Below are positions 16,296 through 25,755 of a stretch of 64,000 nucleotides of DNA, piece after piece. Made by a program: the position numbers and the translations under genes. Each line of letters begins with the position of its first letter. Position 1 is the first letter of the stretch. This DNA comes from Prosthecobacter algae. GTDB taxonomy: Bacteria; Verrucomicrobiota; Verrucomicrobiia; Verrucomicrobiales; Verrucomicrobiaceae. Below the pieces are notes generated by a model. The model ran no database searches. It was not told the origin of the DNA and worked only from the letters and a program-made list of their open reading frames with translations. The stretch covers positions 124,001 to 188,000 of the forward strand of contig NZ_BAABIA010000002.1 of the NCBI RefSeq assembly GCF_039542385.1, read 5' to 3'.

Positions 16296-17822
16296 TCATT
16301 CGGGGATCGCGTCACCGCGCTTCACCGTCTCGCCTTCCCACACCGCTTCATCCGTGGCGGGGTCATAGGTCAGCACGCGGCTGGCACTGTTTGGTGCGGG
16401 AGGCACATCTATTTTAGGCAGCCACTTTTTATGGTCGGCAATGACTGCCGCATGCTCTGGCGCTGCCGCTAGGTTCTTCCAGCCTTCAGGGTCCTTCAGC
16501 ATGTCGTAGAGTTCTTCACTGCCATCGGCATACCGGATGTAGCGCCAGCGCTCACTGCGGATGCCGTGGTTTCCCTGGTTGTGGCTGGTGATGGCGGGGC
16601 GCTCGCGCTTCGTGTCGGCTTTTTGCAACTGCGGCATGAGGCTCAGGCCCTCGATGTCTGTGCGCGCGGGCAGCCCAGCCAGCTCCAGCAGGGTGGGATA
16701 GATATCCAGCAGCTCCGCAGGCTGCGTGCAGCGCTGTCCCGGCTTCACCCCAGGTCCGGCAAAGATCAGCGGCACCCGCGTGCCCTCATCCCACAGCGAG
16801 TTTTTTCCCGTGATGGCTTTTTCCCCCAGATGCCAGCCGTGGTCTCCCCACAGGACGATGATGGTATTGTCGGCGATGCCTGCCTCATCCAGCGCGGTCA
16901 TCAGGCGGCCGATCTGCGCATCCACAAAGCTGGTGCAGGCTAGGTAGCTGCGCACCAGATTGCGCCATTGGTTGTTTTCCTTCACCCACTTCAGCCGAGG
17001 CTCTGGTAGGTTCCAATGCATGTACCAGGAAAAGCGCGGTGTATCCCCCCGATCATCTTCCAGCACCTTGGGCAAAACGCTGTCGTCATCTGGATACAGG
17101 TCGAACCACTTCTGCGTGGCATAACAAGGAACGTGAGGGAGAAAGAAACCCGCTGCTAAGAAGAATGGCTGATCCTTCGGGGCATTCTTGATCTGTTCCA
17201 CCGTCCAGCTTGCCACCTGGTAGTCGCCCTTGGAGGTATCATCATTGTCCAGCGGCCAGACGCCCCAGTCCATGAGGGGATTGTTCCCCATCGGCGTCGG
17301 GGGAATGAGCTTCGCGGGCGGCTTCGTCCCCACGCCACCATAAGGGGCCGTGACCTGAAACTCATCGGCACTGGCGCCCTTTGCTTTGGCTTTATTTTTG
17401 CCCTTCCCTGCACCGCCACCGGTGCCGCCATGATAGATCTTTCCCGTGGCGAGGGTGCGATAACCATTCGCCTCAAAATGCTTGGGCAGTGTCACTCGGT
17501 CCTTCCACTGCGGCAGGGTGCGAAACCATGGCGACAGGCCATAAATGCCCGTGGTGGTGGAGCGCAGACCTAACAGCAAGCTCGTTCTCGAAGGATTGCA
17601 CAGCGGAGCATTGCAGTGGGCATTCAGAAACGTCGTGCCCCGTGCGGCCAGTTTGTCCATGTTCGGCGTCTTGGCCAAAGGATGCCCGCCCATGTGGCCG
17701 ATCCAGTCATTCTGATCATCAATCGCGATGAACAGTACATTAGGCTTCCCCGCAGCCTGGATCTGAGGGGAAAGGGTGAAGGCCAAAGCGGCCAGGAGGA
17801 AAAAAGCCTGTTTCATAATCAT
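16296..17822 (-). CDS. Type I sulfatase (iduronate-2-sulfatase-like)
   Basis: The product is 508 residues with a signal peptide (ending IQAAG near residue 25). It carries the metal-binding FIAIDDQNDW and the formylglycine motif CNPSR (residues 75-79, in NAPLCNPSRTSLLLG). WGDHGWHLGEKAITGKNSLW is characteristic of the iduronate-2-sulfatase-like branch. These enzymes hydrolyse sulfate esters in the periplasm after Cys is converted to formylglycine. It carries a Gly/Lys-rich insert (GGAGKGKNKAKAKGAS, about residues 132-147). It is the fourth of four adjacent sulfatases. The substrate cannot be told from the sequence. Confidence 0.92.
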   Translation of the reverse strand: MIMKQAFFLLAALAFTLSPQIQAAGKPNVLFIAIDDQNDWIGHMGGHPLAKTPNMDKLAARGTTFLNAHCNAPLCNPSRTSLLLGLRSTTTGIYGLSPWFRTLPQWKDRVTLPKHFEANGYRTLATGKIYHGGTGGGAGKGKNKAKAKGASADEFQVTAPYGGVGTKPPAKLIPPTPMGNNPLMDWGVWPLDNDDTSKGDYQVASWTVEQIKNAPKDQPFFLAAGFFLPHVPCYATQKWFDLYPDDDSVLPKVLEDDRGDTPRFSWYMHWNLPEPRLKWVKENNQWRNLVRSYLACTSFVDAQIGRLMTALDEAGIADNTIIVLWGDHGWHLGEKAITGKNSLWDEGTRVPLIFAGPGVKPGQRCTQPAELLDIYPTLLELAGLPARTDIEGLSLMPQLQKADTKRERPAITSHNQGNHGIRSERWRYIRYADGSEELYDMLKDPEGWKNLAAAPEHAAVIADHKKWLPKIDVPPAPNSASRVLTYDPATDEAVWEGETVKRGDAIPE

Positions 17823-17862
17823 CCAAAAAAGAGCGAGGGAGAGGGGGAAGCTACCGTGTCAT

Positions 17863-19428
17863 TCAGGGCGTGGTCAGCGGCTCTTTTTCAAAGTCCGTCT
17901 CATTGACCCAGTTGGCTTTCGGCTTTTCACCACGCATCCATTTTTCATAAAAGCCAGTGCCACTCGTCACCGGATATTCATCGAAGACCTTCCCCTGGCC
18001 AAACATGCGAGGATCTCCCTGCGCCTTCAGCTCCGTGGTCAGCCGCTCCTGCAAGGAGCGGATGCGCTCCACATGCACAGACTCGCCTGCGAGGTTATGC
18101 ACGCAGTCGGAGTCCACGCTCAGATCATAGAGTTCTTCTCCCGGACGAAGGCCAAAGTTCAACTGCCAGAACTTGTCCTTCCGGTCCTTGCGCCCCATCT
18201 CTAGGATGAGTGACTTGGTGGGGCTGCCATCGGTATCCAGATAACCCGTTTCGGGGTTCCCGGCTGGCCAACGGGTGGGCTCAAAGTTCTTCAAATACAG
18301 CGTATCCTGAGTCACGATGCCACGGATGGGATATCCCTGATCCTTGGGCCGTCCCACATCCGTGCGTTCTTTGCCGATGAGGGTGTGGTCACGGGAAGCG
18401 ATGACTTGACCTGCTTTTTCGCTCTCCCAAATCTCCCGCCAACTGCGCCCGGCGATGGGCATCATGCCGCTTTCTTTTTCGGTGATGCCAGCCACGTCCA
18501 GCAGCGTCGCGGCGATGTCGGTAAAGTTGACAAAGTCCTCGATCACCCGGCCTGGATTTTTCACCCCACCCGGCCAGCGGATGGCGAGAGGGACGTGGTT
18601 CGAGGCGGAGTAAGCGTAGCCCTTCCCGCGCGGGAAAGGCATGCCGTGATCACTCGTCACAATGATGAGCGTGTTGTCCAGTTGTCCGCGCTTTTCCAGC
18701 TCGGCAATCATGCGCACCAAGTGGTAATCCGTATGCTCCACTTCCAGGGCGTAATCCAGCATGTCATGGCGCACCGTCTCGGTGTCTGGCCAGTAGGCGG
18801 GCACGCGGTCAATGTCTGTGAGCTTCTTGCCGGCTTTCTTGACGCCTGACTGGAATTCGTAGCCGCGATGAGGCTCGGTGGAACCATACCAAAAGCACCA
18901 AGGGCCTTCTTTGGGAGCAGCCTCTAGGAAGTCCACAAAGTTGGAAGCATAATCGTTGTTCGCGATCTCCTCCGTCAGCCCCTGAGCCTTGCGTTTATTG
19001 AAAGGCTTGCCGGTGATCTGGCGCGGCTTGCCAGCCGCATTTTGGGCGCTGCCTGGTCCCCAGCCTTTGCCGGTGATGCCCATGTGCCAGCCCTTTTCAG
19101 CCAGCACTTCCGGCCAGCTTTTCAGCTTGGCAGGGAAAAAGGCCATGTGGTTTCCTGCCTCTTCATTTTGCCAGGCATGGCGTCCCGTGAGCACGATGGC
19201 CCGTGAGGGTGCACACTTCGCCACGGGGGTGTAGGCATGTTTAAAAAGCAGCCCTTCTTTGGCGATGCGATCAAACCCCGGCGTCTTCACCCAGGGGGTG
19301 CCATACACACCCGCATGCGCACCCCAGTCATCCGCGATGGCAAATAAAATGTTAGGCCGTTTTTCCTCCGCTGCCGCTGTGAGCAGGAGAAGATTCAAAG
19401 AGCTGAGCAATACAAAAATGCGCTTCAT
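17863..19428 (-). CDS. Type I sulfatase
   Basis: The 521-residue exported sulfatase has a signal peptide ([12 protein letters not shown]) and [11 protein letters not shown] for metal binding. The formylglycine motif is CAPSR (72-76, in [19 protein letters not shown]), and [16 protein letters not shown] holds the second metal-binding region. The CAPSR motif fits the heparan N-sulfatase (SGSH)-like branch, though the substrate is unknown. It is co-directional with the other sulfatases, with an 18-bp gap to the one upstream. It has no Lys/Gly insert, unlike the other three. Confidence 0.92.
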   Translation of the reverse strand: MKRIFVLLSSLNLLLLTAAAEEKRPNILFAIADDWGAHAGVYGTPWVKTPGFDRIAKEGLLFKHAYTPVAKCAPSRAIVLTGRHAWQNEEAGNHMAFFPAKLKSWPEVLAEKGWHMGITGKGWGPGSAQNAAGKPRQITGKPFNKRKAQGLTEEIANNDYASNFVDFLEAAPKEGPWCFWYGSTEPHRGYEFQSGVKKAGKKLTDIDRVPAYWPDTETVRHDMLDYALEVEHTDYHLVRMIAELEKRGQLDNTLIIVTSDHGMPFPRGKGYAYSASNHVPLAIRWPGGVKNPGRVIEDFVNFTDIAATLLDVAGITEKESGMMPIAGRSWREIWESEKAGQVIASRDHTLIGKERTDVGRPKDQGYPIRGIVTQDTLYLKNFEPTRWPAGNPETGYLDTDGSPTKSLILEMGRKDRKDKFWQLNFGLRPGEELYDLSVDSDCVHNLAGESVHVERIRSLQERLTTELKAQGDPRMFGQGKVFDEYPVTSGTGFYEKWMRGEKPKANWVNETDFEKEPLTTP

Positions 19429-19446
19429 GAAATGAGGTGTCTTAAA

Positions 19447-21096
19447 TTATTCGGAGGCGGGTGCTGCCTTTTTGCCCCGGCCCTTTTTCTTGCCTTCAGC
19501 GGGCTCTGCCACAGGCCCAGCCAGGGGTGGGTTTTCATAATAGGCCCCATCATTGATCAAGCGCAGATCGCCCGTCCGGCTCAGTTCATCCATGAGTTGT
19601 TTTTCCAGCCGTGTCTTCACTTCCGCATAGGCGGGATCATCAGCCACGTTCTTGGTTTCGTGCGGGTCCTTCTTCAGGTCGTACAGCTCATACTTGGGCC
19701 GCTTGCCATAGACCCATTCATAGTGGGACTTCCACTGAGTGGTGTTTCTCACGCTCACTAGCCAGGCTTTGGTGGGGCCTGCATCATCGTCGGGGTGGGT
19801 GGTGCGGGTGACTTCGGTGATCTCCTGCGCGGTCGGTTCATCCGTGCCATCCAGGCGGTAGGGATCTCCCAGGGGCCAGCGATCTGGCCGGAAGTTGATG
19901 ATAAAAAGATGCTCGGCCGTGTGCAGGGCCCGCTGTGGGTAAGGGCTGAAATCTGCCCGCGCACTCTCCACATGCCGCTCACGTCCTGTCACCACCCAGG
20001 TGCGTGAGGCATCGACCAAACCTTGTTGGTTAGACTTCAAAACCGGCCACAGGCTGCGTCCGGTCATGACCTCAGGGATCGGCAACCCAGCCGCCTCCAG
20101 AAAGGTGGGTGCGAGATCCGTCAAATTCACAAAGTCATCCACCACCCGCCCGCCTTGCACCCCGGGTCCAGTGATGGAAAGACTGACACCCGTGCCGAAG
20201 CCATAGAGATTGCATTTGCCATGAGGGAAACCGGGTGCGCCGTGGTCCCCGCTGATGACGATGAGGGTGTTGTCCAGTTGACCGGATTTCTCCAGTTCAT
20301 CCAACAAAACACCGATGCCCTGGTCCAGCGCCGCCACCTCACCAAAGTAATCGGTCAGGTCCTCGCGCACCTCCGGCACGTCCGGGAGATAGGGAGGCAT
20401 TTTTCCCTTCAGGGCTTCGGGGTCCAGATTCCACAACGCCTTGCCGCTGCCCTTAATCCAGGTGCGGTGCACATTCGTGGGGCCGAACCAGTAGCAGAAA
20501 GGTTTTTGGCCGTCATTGGCCGCTAGGAAGTCTTGGAAATTACCCCGCACTTCTGCGTAGAGTTCCTGCTTGGCAGCCTCCAGCGGTTGACCCGCAGCGA
20601 CGGCTTCAGTGACGTTTTCAGAGAAGTTGTTAAACTTCCCGCCGGCTTTTTGGAAGGCGTAACGCTGGCCCCCATAAGGCGCATCTGAGGGAGATCCCGG
20701 ACCCCACACTTTGTGACTCTTGCCGATGTGGTAGCCCGCACCTCGGAGCAGCAGCGGGTAAGCCGGAATCTTCTCATCCCAGACCGCCCCACGCAAAATC
20801 GCCCCCCGACCTGTGCGCCAGAAATACTGACCCGAAAGCAACGAACTGCGGCAGGGTGTGCAGGAGGGCGCATTCACATGTGCATGGCGGAACAACACGC
20901 CCTTCTTCGCGATCTTGTCAAAGTGAGGCGTGCGCACCGCATCATTGATCCCACCTTTGCCATTCAACTCCGCGTAAATGCTGGCATAGCGCCCCCAATC
21001 GTCGGCAAAGACAAACAGAATGTTAGGCTTGGCTGGAGCCGCAGCAGCAGCCTGCCAAGACACCAGCAGGGAAAGAAGAAGAAAAAGACGTTTCAC
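19447..21096 (-). CDS. Type I sulfatase with CTPCR active-site motif
   Basis: The likely start is a GTG at 21096 (KRLFLLLSLLVSWQAAAAAP signal peptide); a TTG at 21108 is in frame. Motifs are NILFVFADDWG and the formylglycine site CTPCR (residues 79-83, in NAPSCTPCRSSLLSGQYFW), followed later by ISGDHGAPGFPHGKC. CxPCR is the cysteine variant of the usual CxPSR and is accepted by sulfatase-modifying enzymes. The C-terminus ends in a lysine-rich tail (EGKKKGRGKKAAPASE). It lies in the middle of the sulfatase run, 18 bp before the next gene. Confidence 0.9.
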   Translation of the reverse strand: MKRLFLLLSLLVSWQAAAAAPAKPNILFVFADDWGRYASIYAELNGKGGINDAVRTPHFDKIAKKGVLFRHAHVNAPSCTPCRSSLLSGQYFWRTGRGAILRGAVWDEKIPAYPLLLRGAGYHIGKSHKVWGPGSPSDAPYGGQRYAFQKAGGKFNNFSENVTEAVAAGQPLEAAKQELYAEVRGNFQDFLAANDGQKPFCYWFGPTNVHRTWIKGSGKALWNLDPEALKGKMPPYLPDVPEVREDLTDYFGEVAALDQGIGVLLDELEKSGQLDNTLIVISGDHGAPGFPHGKCNLYGFGTGVSLSITGPGVQGGRVVDDFVNLTDLAPTFLEAAGLPIPEVMTGRSLWPVLKSNQQGLVDASRTWVVTGRERHVESARADFSPYPQRALHTAEHLFIINFRPDRWPLGDPYRLDGTDEPTAQEITEVTRTTHPDDDAGPTKAWLVSVRNTTQWKSHYEWVYGKRPKYELYDLKKDPHETKNVADDPAYAEVKTRLEKQLMDELSRTGDLRLINDGAYYENPPLAGPVAEPAEGKKKGRGKKAAPASE

Positions 21097-21138
21097 AGGA
21101 GGTATCAAAGTTCGTTAGCCAGCAGGACATTCCCAGAA

Positions 21139-22569
21139 TTACTCGCGCCATACACCTGGCTCATCGGTCCACTTCGTCAGCACCTGCCGCTCCGTCACCG
21201 GCCACCAGGCCTGGAGTTTATCGGCCAGGCGCTGCACCACCTCAGGGTTCTGCGCCGCCAGGTTCACATCTTCATGCGGGTCTGCCAGCAGATCAAAAAG
21301 CTGTGGGCGCTTTTCCGTGCGCGGATGGCTGCTGGCGTAGCGGTCCAGCTTGCCATCATAGGTCAGCAGCAGCTTCCATTTGCCATCCACCACCCAGCGA
21401 TAAAGCAGGGTGTCTTCCGGTTTCTCAATGCTCACCACATCGTGGGCAAAGGTCTCGCCAAAGACTTCCTTGCGAGAGGTAGGCTCGCCCGATTTCAACA
21501 CGGGCAGCAGGTTCAGCCCGGGCAGGCTTTTCGGGATCTCTGCCCCCACGGCGGCGAGCACGGTGGGCATGATGTCAATGCTGGAGCAAAGCTGCTCTCC
21601 CCGGTTGCCCGGCTGGATGACACGCGGCCAGCTAAACAAGATGGGCTGGCGTGTGCCGCCTTCATTGGCCGACTGCTTGGAGCGCGGTGCATACCCCTGG
21701 CTGTTGGGGTCCTGAATCCAGCCATTGTCCGCCACGTACACAAAGATGGTGTTTTCAGTGAGCCCTTTTTCTTCGATCTTATCGATGAGCTGCCCGCAGG
21801 TTTCATCGAACCATTCGACCATCGCATAATACCTGGCCACGTGATCTGACTCGATGCCCTTGGCCTTGTATTTTTGGAACAGACGATCCGGCGGCGTGTG
21901 CGGGGTGTGGGGCATCATGGGCGCATACCAGAGGAAGAAAGGTTTTTTGGCAGCGAGCGCTTGGTCAATGTAGCCAAACACAGGCTCCAGCCCCTCACGG
22001 CCCACTTTCAATCCATCGTCACCGTGACGTCCGCCAGGCTGGGGAAAACCACGGGTCATGCCCGCTGTGAAGCCGCCCCGCGCCGGGCTGCCCTCCCACC
22101 ATTTGCCAGACTGAAAGGTGAGGTATCCCAGCTTTTGCAGCTCGCCAGCGATGGTGGGGTGCTGCTCCACATGCGAGATCAGTTGCTCACGCAGGGCCGC
22201 GTATTCAGCAGGTTCATCCCCGGCCTTGCCTTTGCCTTTTCCCTTCTTGCCTTTGCCAGTCATAGAAGGCAGCGGGGTGGGGTCATTGCCGGTGGTCTTA
22301 TGCTGGTGAGAATAGAGCCCGTTGGCGAAAGTCATCAAAGCCGGACGACACAGAGCAGTGGGCACATAACCTCTGGAGAACAGCGCGCTGCGGGCCGCTA
22401 ACTTATCCAGGTTGGGTGTCTCGATCTGTTGATGCCCCATGAATCCATAATCCGTCCACGCGTGGTCATCTGAGATGAGATACACCACGTTAGGCGGGGC
22501 TGAATGCGCTGCATGAGGGCCAGCCACGAGAGCCAGACAAAAAGCCAAAAGACCAAGGAGAGTTTTCAT
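21139..22569 (-). CDS. Sulfatase-family protein with noncanonical CRPAL motif
   Basis: The ATG at 22569 opens a signal peptide (MKTLLGLLAFCLALVAGPHA). The fold motifs are present: VVYLISDDHAW, and FVYVADNGWIQDPNSQGYAPRSK. The site where formylglycine is made reads CRPAL (residues 74-78, in TALCRPALMTFANGLYSHQH). The Arg of the C-x-P/A-x-R signature is replaced by Leu. The Cys is kept, so the protein may still be matured or may have changed function. It has a Lys/Gly insert (TGKGKKGKGKGKAGDEP). It is the first gene of the sulfatase block, downstream of a terminator. Confidence 0.85.
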   Translation of the reverse strand: MKTLLGLLAFCLALVAGPHAAHSAPPNVVYLISDDHAWTDYGFMGHQQIETPNLDKLAARSALFSRGYVPTALCRPALMTFANGLYSHQHKTTGNDPTPLPSMTGKGKKGKGKGKAGDEPAEYAALREQLISHVEQHPTIAGELQKLGYLTFQSGKWWEGSPARGGFTAGMTRGFPQPGGRHGDDGLKVGREGLEPVFGYIDQALAAKKPFFLWYAPMMPHTPHTPPDRLFQKYKAKGIESDHVARYYAMVEWFDETCGQLIDKIEEKGLTENTIFVYVADNGWIQDPNSQGYAPRSKQSANEGGTRQPILFSWPRVIQPGNRGEQLCSSIDIMPTVLAAVGAEIPKSLPGLNLLPVLKSGEPTSRKEVFGETFAHDVVSIEKPEDTLLYRWVVDGKWKLLLTYDGKLDRYASSHPRTEKRPQLFDLLADPHEDVNLAAQNPEVVQRLADKLQAWWPVTERQVLTKWTDEPGVWRE

Positions 22570-22699
22570 AAACAAAAAGGGGGTTCTAACGGCGACGGTC
22601 AGCCGCAAAAAATGGAGCTTTCGATAACGAGCCAGCGAGGCCCAGCTTTCGGGAGAATGGAAAGTTGTGGCGAATCTTTCCCCACCCTTCCGAAGGCAC

Positions 22700-22735
22700 A
22701 AAAAACCCCGGCCTGCACCAGGGCAGACCGGGGTT
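22700..22735 (-). terminator. Rho-independent terminator after the Gfo/Idh/MocA gene
   Basis: On the minus strand AACCCCGG (from 22735) pairs with CCGGGGTT (to 22704), with an inner CTGC/GCAG stem, and is followed by six T residues. It separates the oxidoreductase/epimerase unit from the sulfatase block. Confidence 0.88.
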
Positions 22736-22751
22736 CTTCAGAAGGTCCGTG

Positions 22752-24146
22752 TTAGACGATTTCGACGCCGTCCACCTTGAGACCCGGAATAGCGACAGGG
22801 TAGCCGCCATCTGCCGTTGGCTTCGCAGGTGGCTCGGTCTCAGCGGTGACGATGGCAGGCATGTGCTGCACCTTCGAATTGAAGGCTTCGTCCCACTTGA
22901 TCTCTTTGCCAGAGTAGGTCGCCATGCGGCCCAGGACGGCGGTCATCGTGGATTCCGCACCGTAGTAGGCGTTGTTGATCGGCGTGTTGTCACGCACAGC
23001 CGCCTGCAGGATGTCGTGCTCCGTCTGATACGGATCAGGGTCTCCCGTGCGACGGCCTTTTTTGGCCTTGGCTTCGCCTTCTTCAGCACCGCCAGAACCT
23101 GGACGATATTTCCAGATGACGTTGCCTTTGTGGTCCACCGCGTAGCAGTTCGGCTTGTTGTCCAGGTAGATCTTACCCTTGGTGCCGGTGAACTCTTCAC
23201 GCACGGCATTGTACACGCCGGACTGGTGACGGCACTGGCTGTTGATGCGCACGCCGTTTTCATAGGTGAACTCGACGTAGTGATGGTCAAAGATCTGGCC
23301 GAACTTCTTGTCCACACGCTGCTCACGGCCGCCCATGCCCTGGGCACTCACGGGGTGACCGCCGATGAACCAGTTGGCCACGTCAATGTTATGGATGTGC
23401 TGCTCATTGATATGGTCACCGCAGAGCCAGGTGAAGAAGTACCAGTTGTTGATCTGATACATCAGCTCGGACTGGCTAGGCTGCTTATCACGGAACCAGA
23501 TGCCGCCGCCATTCCAGTAAACCTGGCCGGAGACGATATCGCCGATGATGTTCTGTTCCTTCACCTGCTTCAGAGCTTCCATGTAGCAGTTCTGATAACG
23601 GCGCTGCAGACCCACCACGACTTTGAGTTTCTTCTCGTCGGCGATCTTGGCCATCTCCAGGACCTTGCGCACGCCAGGGGCATCCACGGCCACAGGCTTC
23701 TCCATGAACACATGCTTGCCGGCATTCACCGCAGCTTCAAAGTGATAAGGGCGGAAGCCGGGAGGGGTGGTCAGGATGACGAGGTCGCAGCTATCAATGA
23801 CCTTTTTGTAGCCATCCAGGCCGGAGAAAATGCGGGAGTCATCCACTTCCACCTTCTCGGCATGTTTGGTGCGGAGGTTGGACAGGGCACCTTCAGCCTT
23901 TTCTTTGAAGGCATCTGCCACGGCGTGGAGGACCACCCCTTCCTGCTTCGTGCTCAGCGCCTGGTTGGCAGCGCCTGAGCCACGGCCACCGGTGCCGATG
24001 AGGCCGACCTTGATGCGGTCGCTGCCAGCCACGTTGGCCGACTGGGCGATGGTGAGCCCGCTGCTAGCAACGGTGGCGACAGTGGCTGCCGCCGTGGTTT
24101 TGCCGATGAAATCACGGCGTGTGGTGGGGGTAGGTTCAGTATTCAT
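22752..24146 (-). CDS. Gfo/Idh/MocA family oxidoreductase, Tat-exported
   Basis: The 464-residue product starts with a twin-arginine signal (TTRRDFIGKTTAAATVATVA). The Rossmann motif KVGLIGTGGRGSG follows, then the conserved HVFMEKPVAVDAPG containing the EKP active-site motif. Gfo/Idh/MocA enzymes oxidise or reduce sugars and inositols with tightly bound NAD(P). Tat export is expected for those that bind the cofactor before secretion. A Gly/Lys/Arg-rich insert (GSGGAEEGEAKAKKGRRTG) precedes the C-terminal domain. It follows the epimerase gene by 28 bp and ends at a strong terminator. A role in sugar breakdown with the epimerase is likely. Confidence 0.92.
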   Translation of the reverse strand: MNTEPTPTTRRDFIGKTTAAATVATVASSGLTIAQSANVAGSDRIKVGLIGTGGRGSGAANQALSTKQEGVVLHAVADAFKEKAEGALSNLRTKHAEKVEVDDSRIFSGLDGYKKVIDSCDLVILTTPPGFRPYHFEAAVNAGKHVFMEKPVAVDAPGVRKVLEMAKIADEKKLKVVVGLQRRYQNCYMEALKQVKEQNIIGDIVSGQVYWNGGGIWFRDKQPSQSELMYQINNWYFFTWLCGDHINEQHIHNIDVANWFIGGHPVSAQGMGGREQRVDKKFGQIFDHHYVEFTYENGVRINSQCRHQSGVYNAVREEFTGTKGKIYLDNKPNCYAVDHKGNVIWKYRPGSGGAEEGEAKAKKGRRTGDPDPYQTEHDILQAAVRDNTPINNAYYGAESTMTAVLGRMATYSGKEIKWDEAFNSKVQHMPAIVTAETEPPAKPTADGGYPVAIPGLKVDGVEIV

Positions 24147-24174
24147 GGTTAGTTCAGATTAACAGCGGGAAAAA

Positions 24175-25029
24175 TTAGGCGTTCCAGGCTTTGCGGATGA
24201 CCTCGATGCCTTCCAGATAGACCTGGTCTGGAGATGGGAAAAAGTCACGCCACACACGGGTGGCCGCAGCGAGGTCTGGCAGGGAACCGCCGAAGGCTTC
24301 GATGGTCATCCAACCATCGTAACCCAGAGACTTCAGTTTCTGGATCTGCTCGGTGATGTTGATGTGGCCACGGCCAGGGGTGCCGCGATCATTTTCAGAA
24401 ATGTGCACGTGGTTGAGTTTGCCGGAATTAAACACGGTCTCGATGGCCGTGAAGGGGCATTTCTCTTCGATGTTGGCGTGGAAGGTGTCGTACATCGTGC
24501 CAAAATTGGCGTGGTCCACGCGCTTCGCGTAGCTAGCGGCCTGTTCCATGGTGTTGAGCAGGTGGGATTCAAAGCGGTTCAGGGCCTCGATGGCGCACTT
24601 CACACCAGCGGCCTCAGCCACAGGAGAGATGGCGCGATGCACTTCAGCCGCATTGTTCAGTTCCTCTTCCGTCGGGTATTTGCCGCTGAACTGGCCCAGG
24701 ACCTGGTAATAAGGACCGCAAAGGGTCTGCACGCCGGCATTGTGGGCGCACTCCAGCACGCGCTTGAGGTGATCGATCGCACCTTGGCGATTGGCCGCCA
24801 CGGAACTGATGGCGTTGTGCGCCTCATCCGGCAGCACCGTCACCGCCGTTGCCTCCAGGCCGTTGTCTTTCAACACGCGGCCGATCTGGGCAAAGTGGGC
24901 CGGGTTGCTGACATCGAAGATCGGGATCTCGACGCCATCATAGCCGGCGGCTTTGAGTTTCTCGATCACAGGGAAGTTTTCATCGGTCACGTGACCGGTC
25001 CAGAGGAGGAGGTTGAAGCCAATTTTCAT
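24175..25029 (-). CDS. Sugar phosphate isomerase/epimerase (TIM barrel)
   Basis: The ATG at 25029 starts a 284-residue product, MKIGFNLLLWTGHVTDENFP. It has the AP-endonuclease-2 type TIM-barrel motifs of the D-tagatose/D-psicose 3-epimerase group: GYDGVEIPIF, AIEALNRFESHLLNT, MYDTFHANIEE and HVHISENDRGTPGRGHIN. The Glu, Asp, His and Glu of these motifs form the metal site. It is the first gene of a two-gene unit with the Gfo/Idh/MocA oxidoreductase, so it probably interconverts the sugar made or used by that enzyme. The exact sugar is unknown. Confidence 0.88.
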   Translation of the reverse strand: MKIGFNLLLWTGHVTDENFPVIEKLKAAGYDGVEIPIFDVSNPAHFAQIGRVLKDNGLEATAVTVLPDEAHNAISSVAANRQGAIDHLKRVLECAHNAGVQTLCGPYYQVLGQFSGKYPTEEELNNAAEVHRAISPVAEAAGVKCAIEALNRFESHLLNTMEQAASYAKRVDHANFGTMYDTFHANIEEKCPFTAIETVFNSGKLNHVHISENDRGTPGRGHINITEQIQKLKSLGYDGWMTIEAFGGSLPDLAAATRVWRDFFPSPDQVYLEGIEVIRKAWNA

Positions 25030-25211
25030 GAATGGGGACGGCAGACTAGAAAAGCGCCGGGGAAACCGCAAGACTTGCTTTGCGGCGATTTCACAGCGCG
25101 GGCAGAAGAGAACGCAGCCACACCGCTCAAGGTTTCATGTTGAACATAGCAAAGCGAAAACCATACTCAGTCTGTCTCAGATCTGATTTCTCCAAACCCT
25201 CCTGCAAAACG

Positions 25212-25700
25212 ATGTTTACCGCCATCCGTCTCCTGCCCATCCTCGCCGCCTGCTCACTGCTCGCCTCCTGCCAAAATGGTCAAAATCCATTCAGCCAGAA
25301 GACTGCCAGCAGCGATCCCTACGCAGCCAATTACGGCAATGACGGCGGCTACAACCCGTATCCAGGGAGTTCTGGCAGCGTCAGCGGTGGCTACAGTTCC
25401 CCTCCGACTTACACCCCGCCACCTGCTCCTGCGGAGGCGGACCCCTATGCTTTCAACGCCCCGACTTCGACTCCTAAAACCTCCAGCACCCCCAAGAAGA
25501 CCGTCAGCTCCTCCAAGCCGAAGTCCTCGACCGCGAAAAAAAGCACCGCCAAGAAATCCAGCGGCAGCTACAAAGTGGCCAAGGGTGATACCCTCTACGG
25601 CATCGCCAGAAAACGTGGCACCACCGTGGCCAAGATCAAAGCGAGCAACGGCTTGTCTTCAGACGTGATCCGCCCGGGTCAGAGCCTGAAGATCCCGTAA
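25212..25700 (+). CDS. LysM-domain lipoprotein
   Basis: From the ATG at 25212 the product is 162 residues. The signal MFTAIRLLPILAACSLLASC ends in a lipobox LLAS-C (Cys20), so it should be lipidated and held at a membrane. A Gly/Pro/Ser/Tyr-rich linker and a Lys/Ser/Thr-rich stretch (about residues 85-117) follow. One C-terminal LysM domain (about 118-162, YKVAKGDTLYGIARKRGTTV, ending IRPGQSLKIP) should bind peptidoglycan. It probably tethers the envelope layers or modifies the wall. Confidence 0.88.
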   Translation: MFTAIRLLPILAACSLLASCQNGQNPFSQKTASSDPYAANYGNDGGYNPYPGSSGSVSGGYSSPPTYTPPPAPAEADPYAFNAPTSTPKTSSTPKKTVSSSKPKSSTAKKSTAKKSSGSYKVAKGDTLYGIARKRGTTVAKIKASNGLSSDVIRPGQSLKIP

Positions 25701-25755
25701 GCAGCCCCAGCCGGTTCCATAGAAAGTGCCAACGTGGAATGGCGGAGGCTGTCGA

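Noticed and set aside
22665-23978. 437-codon plus-strand open frame opposite the oxidoreductase
   Set aside because: It is antisense to a clear Gfo/Idh/MocA gene and covers its terminator; no family features.
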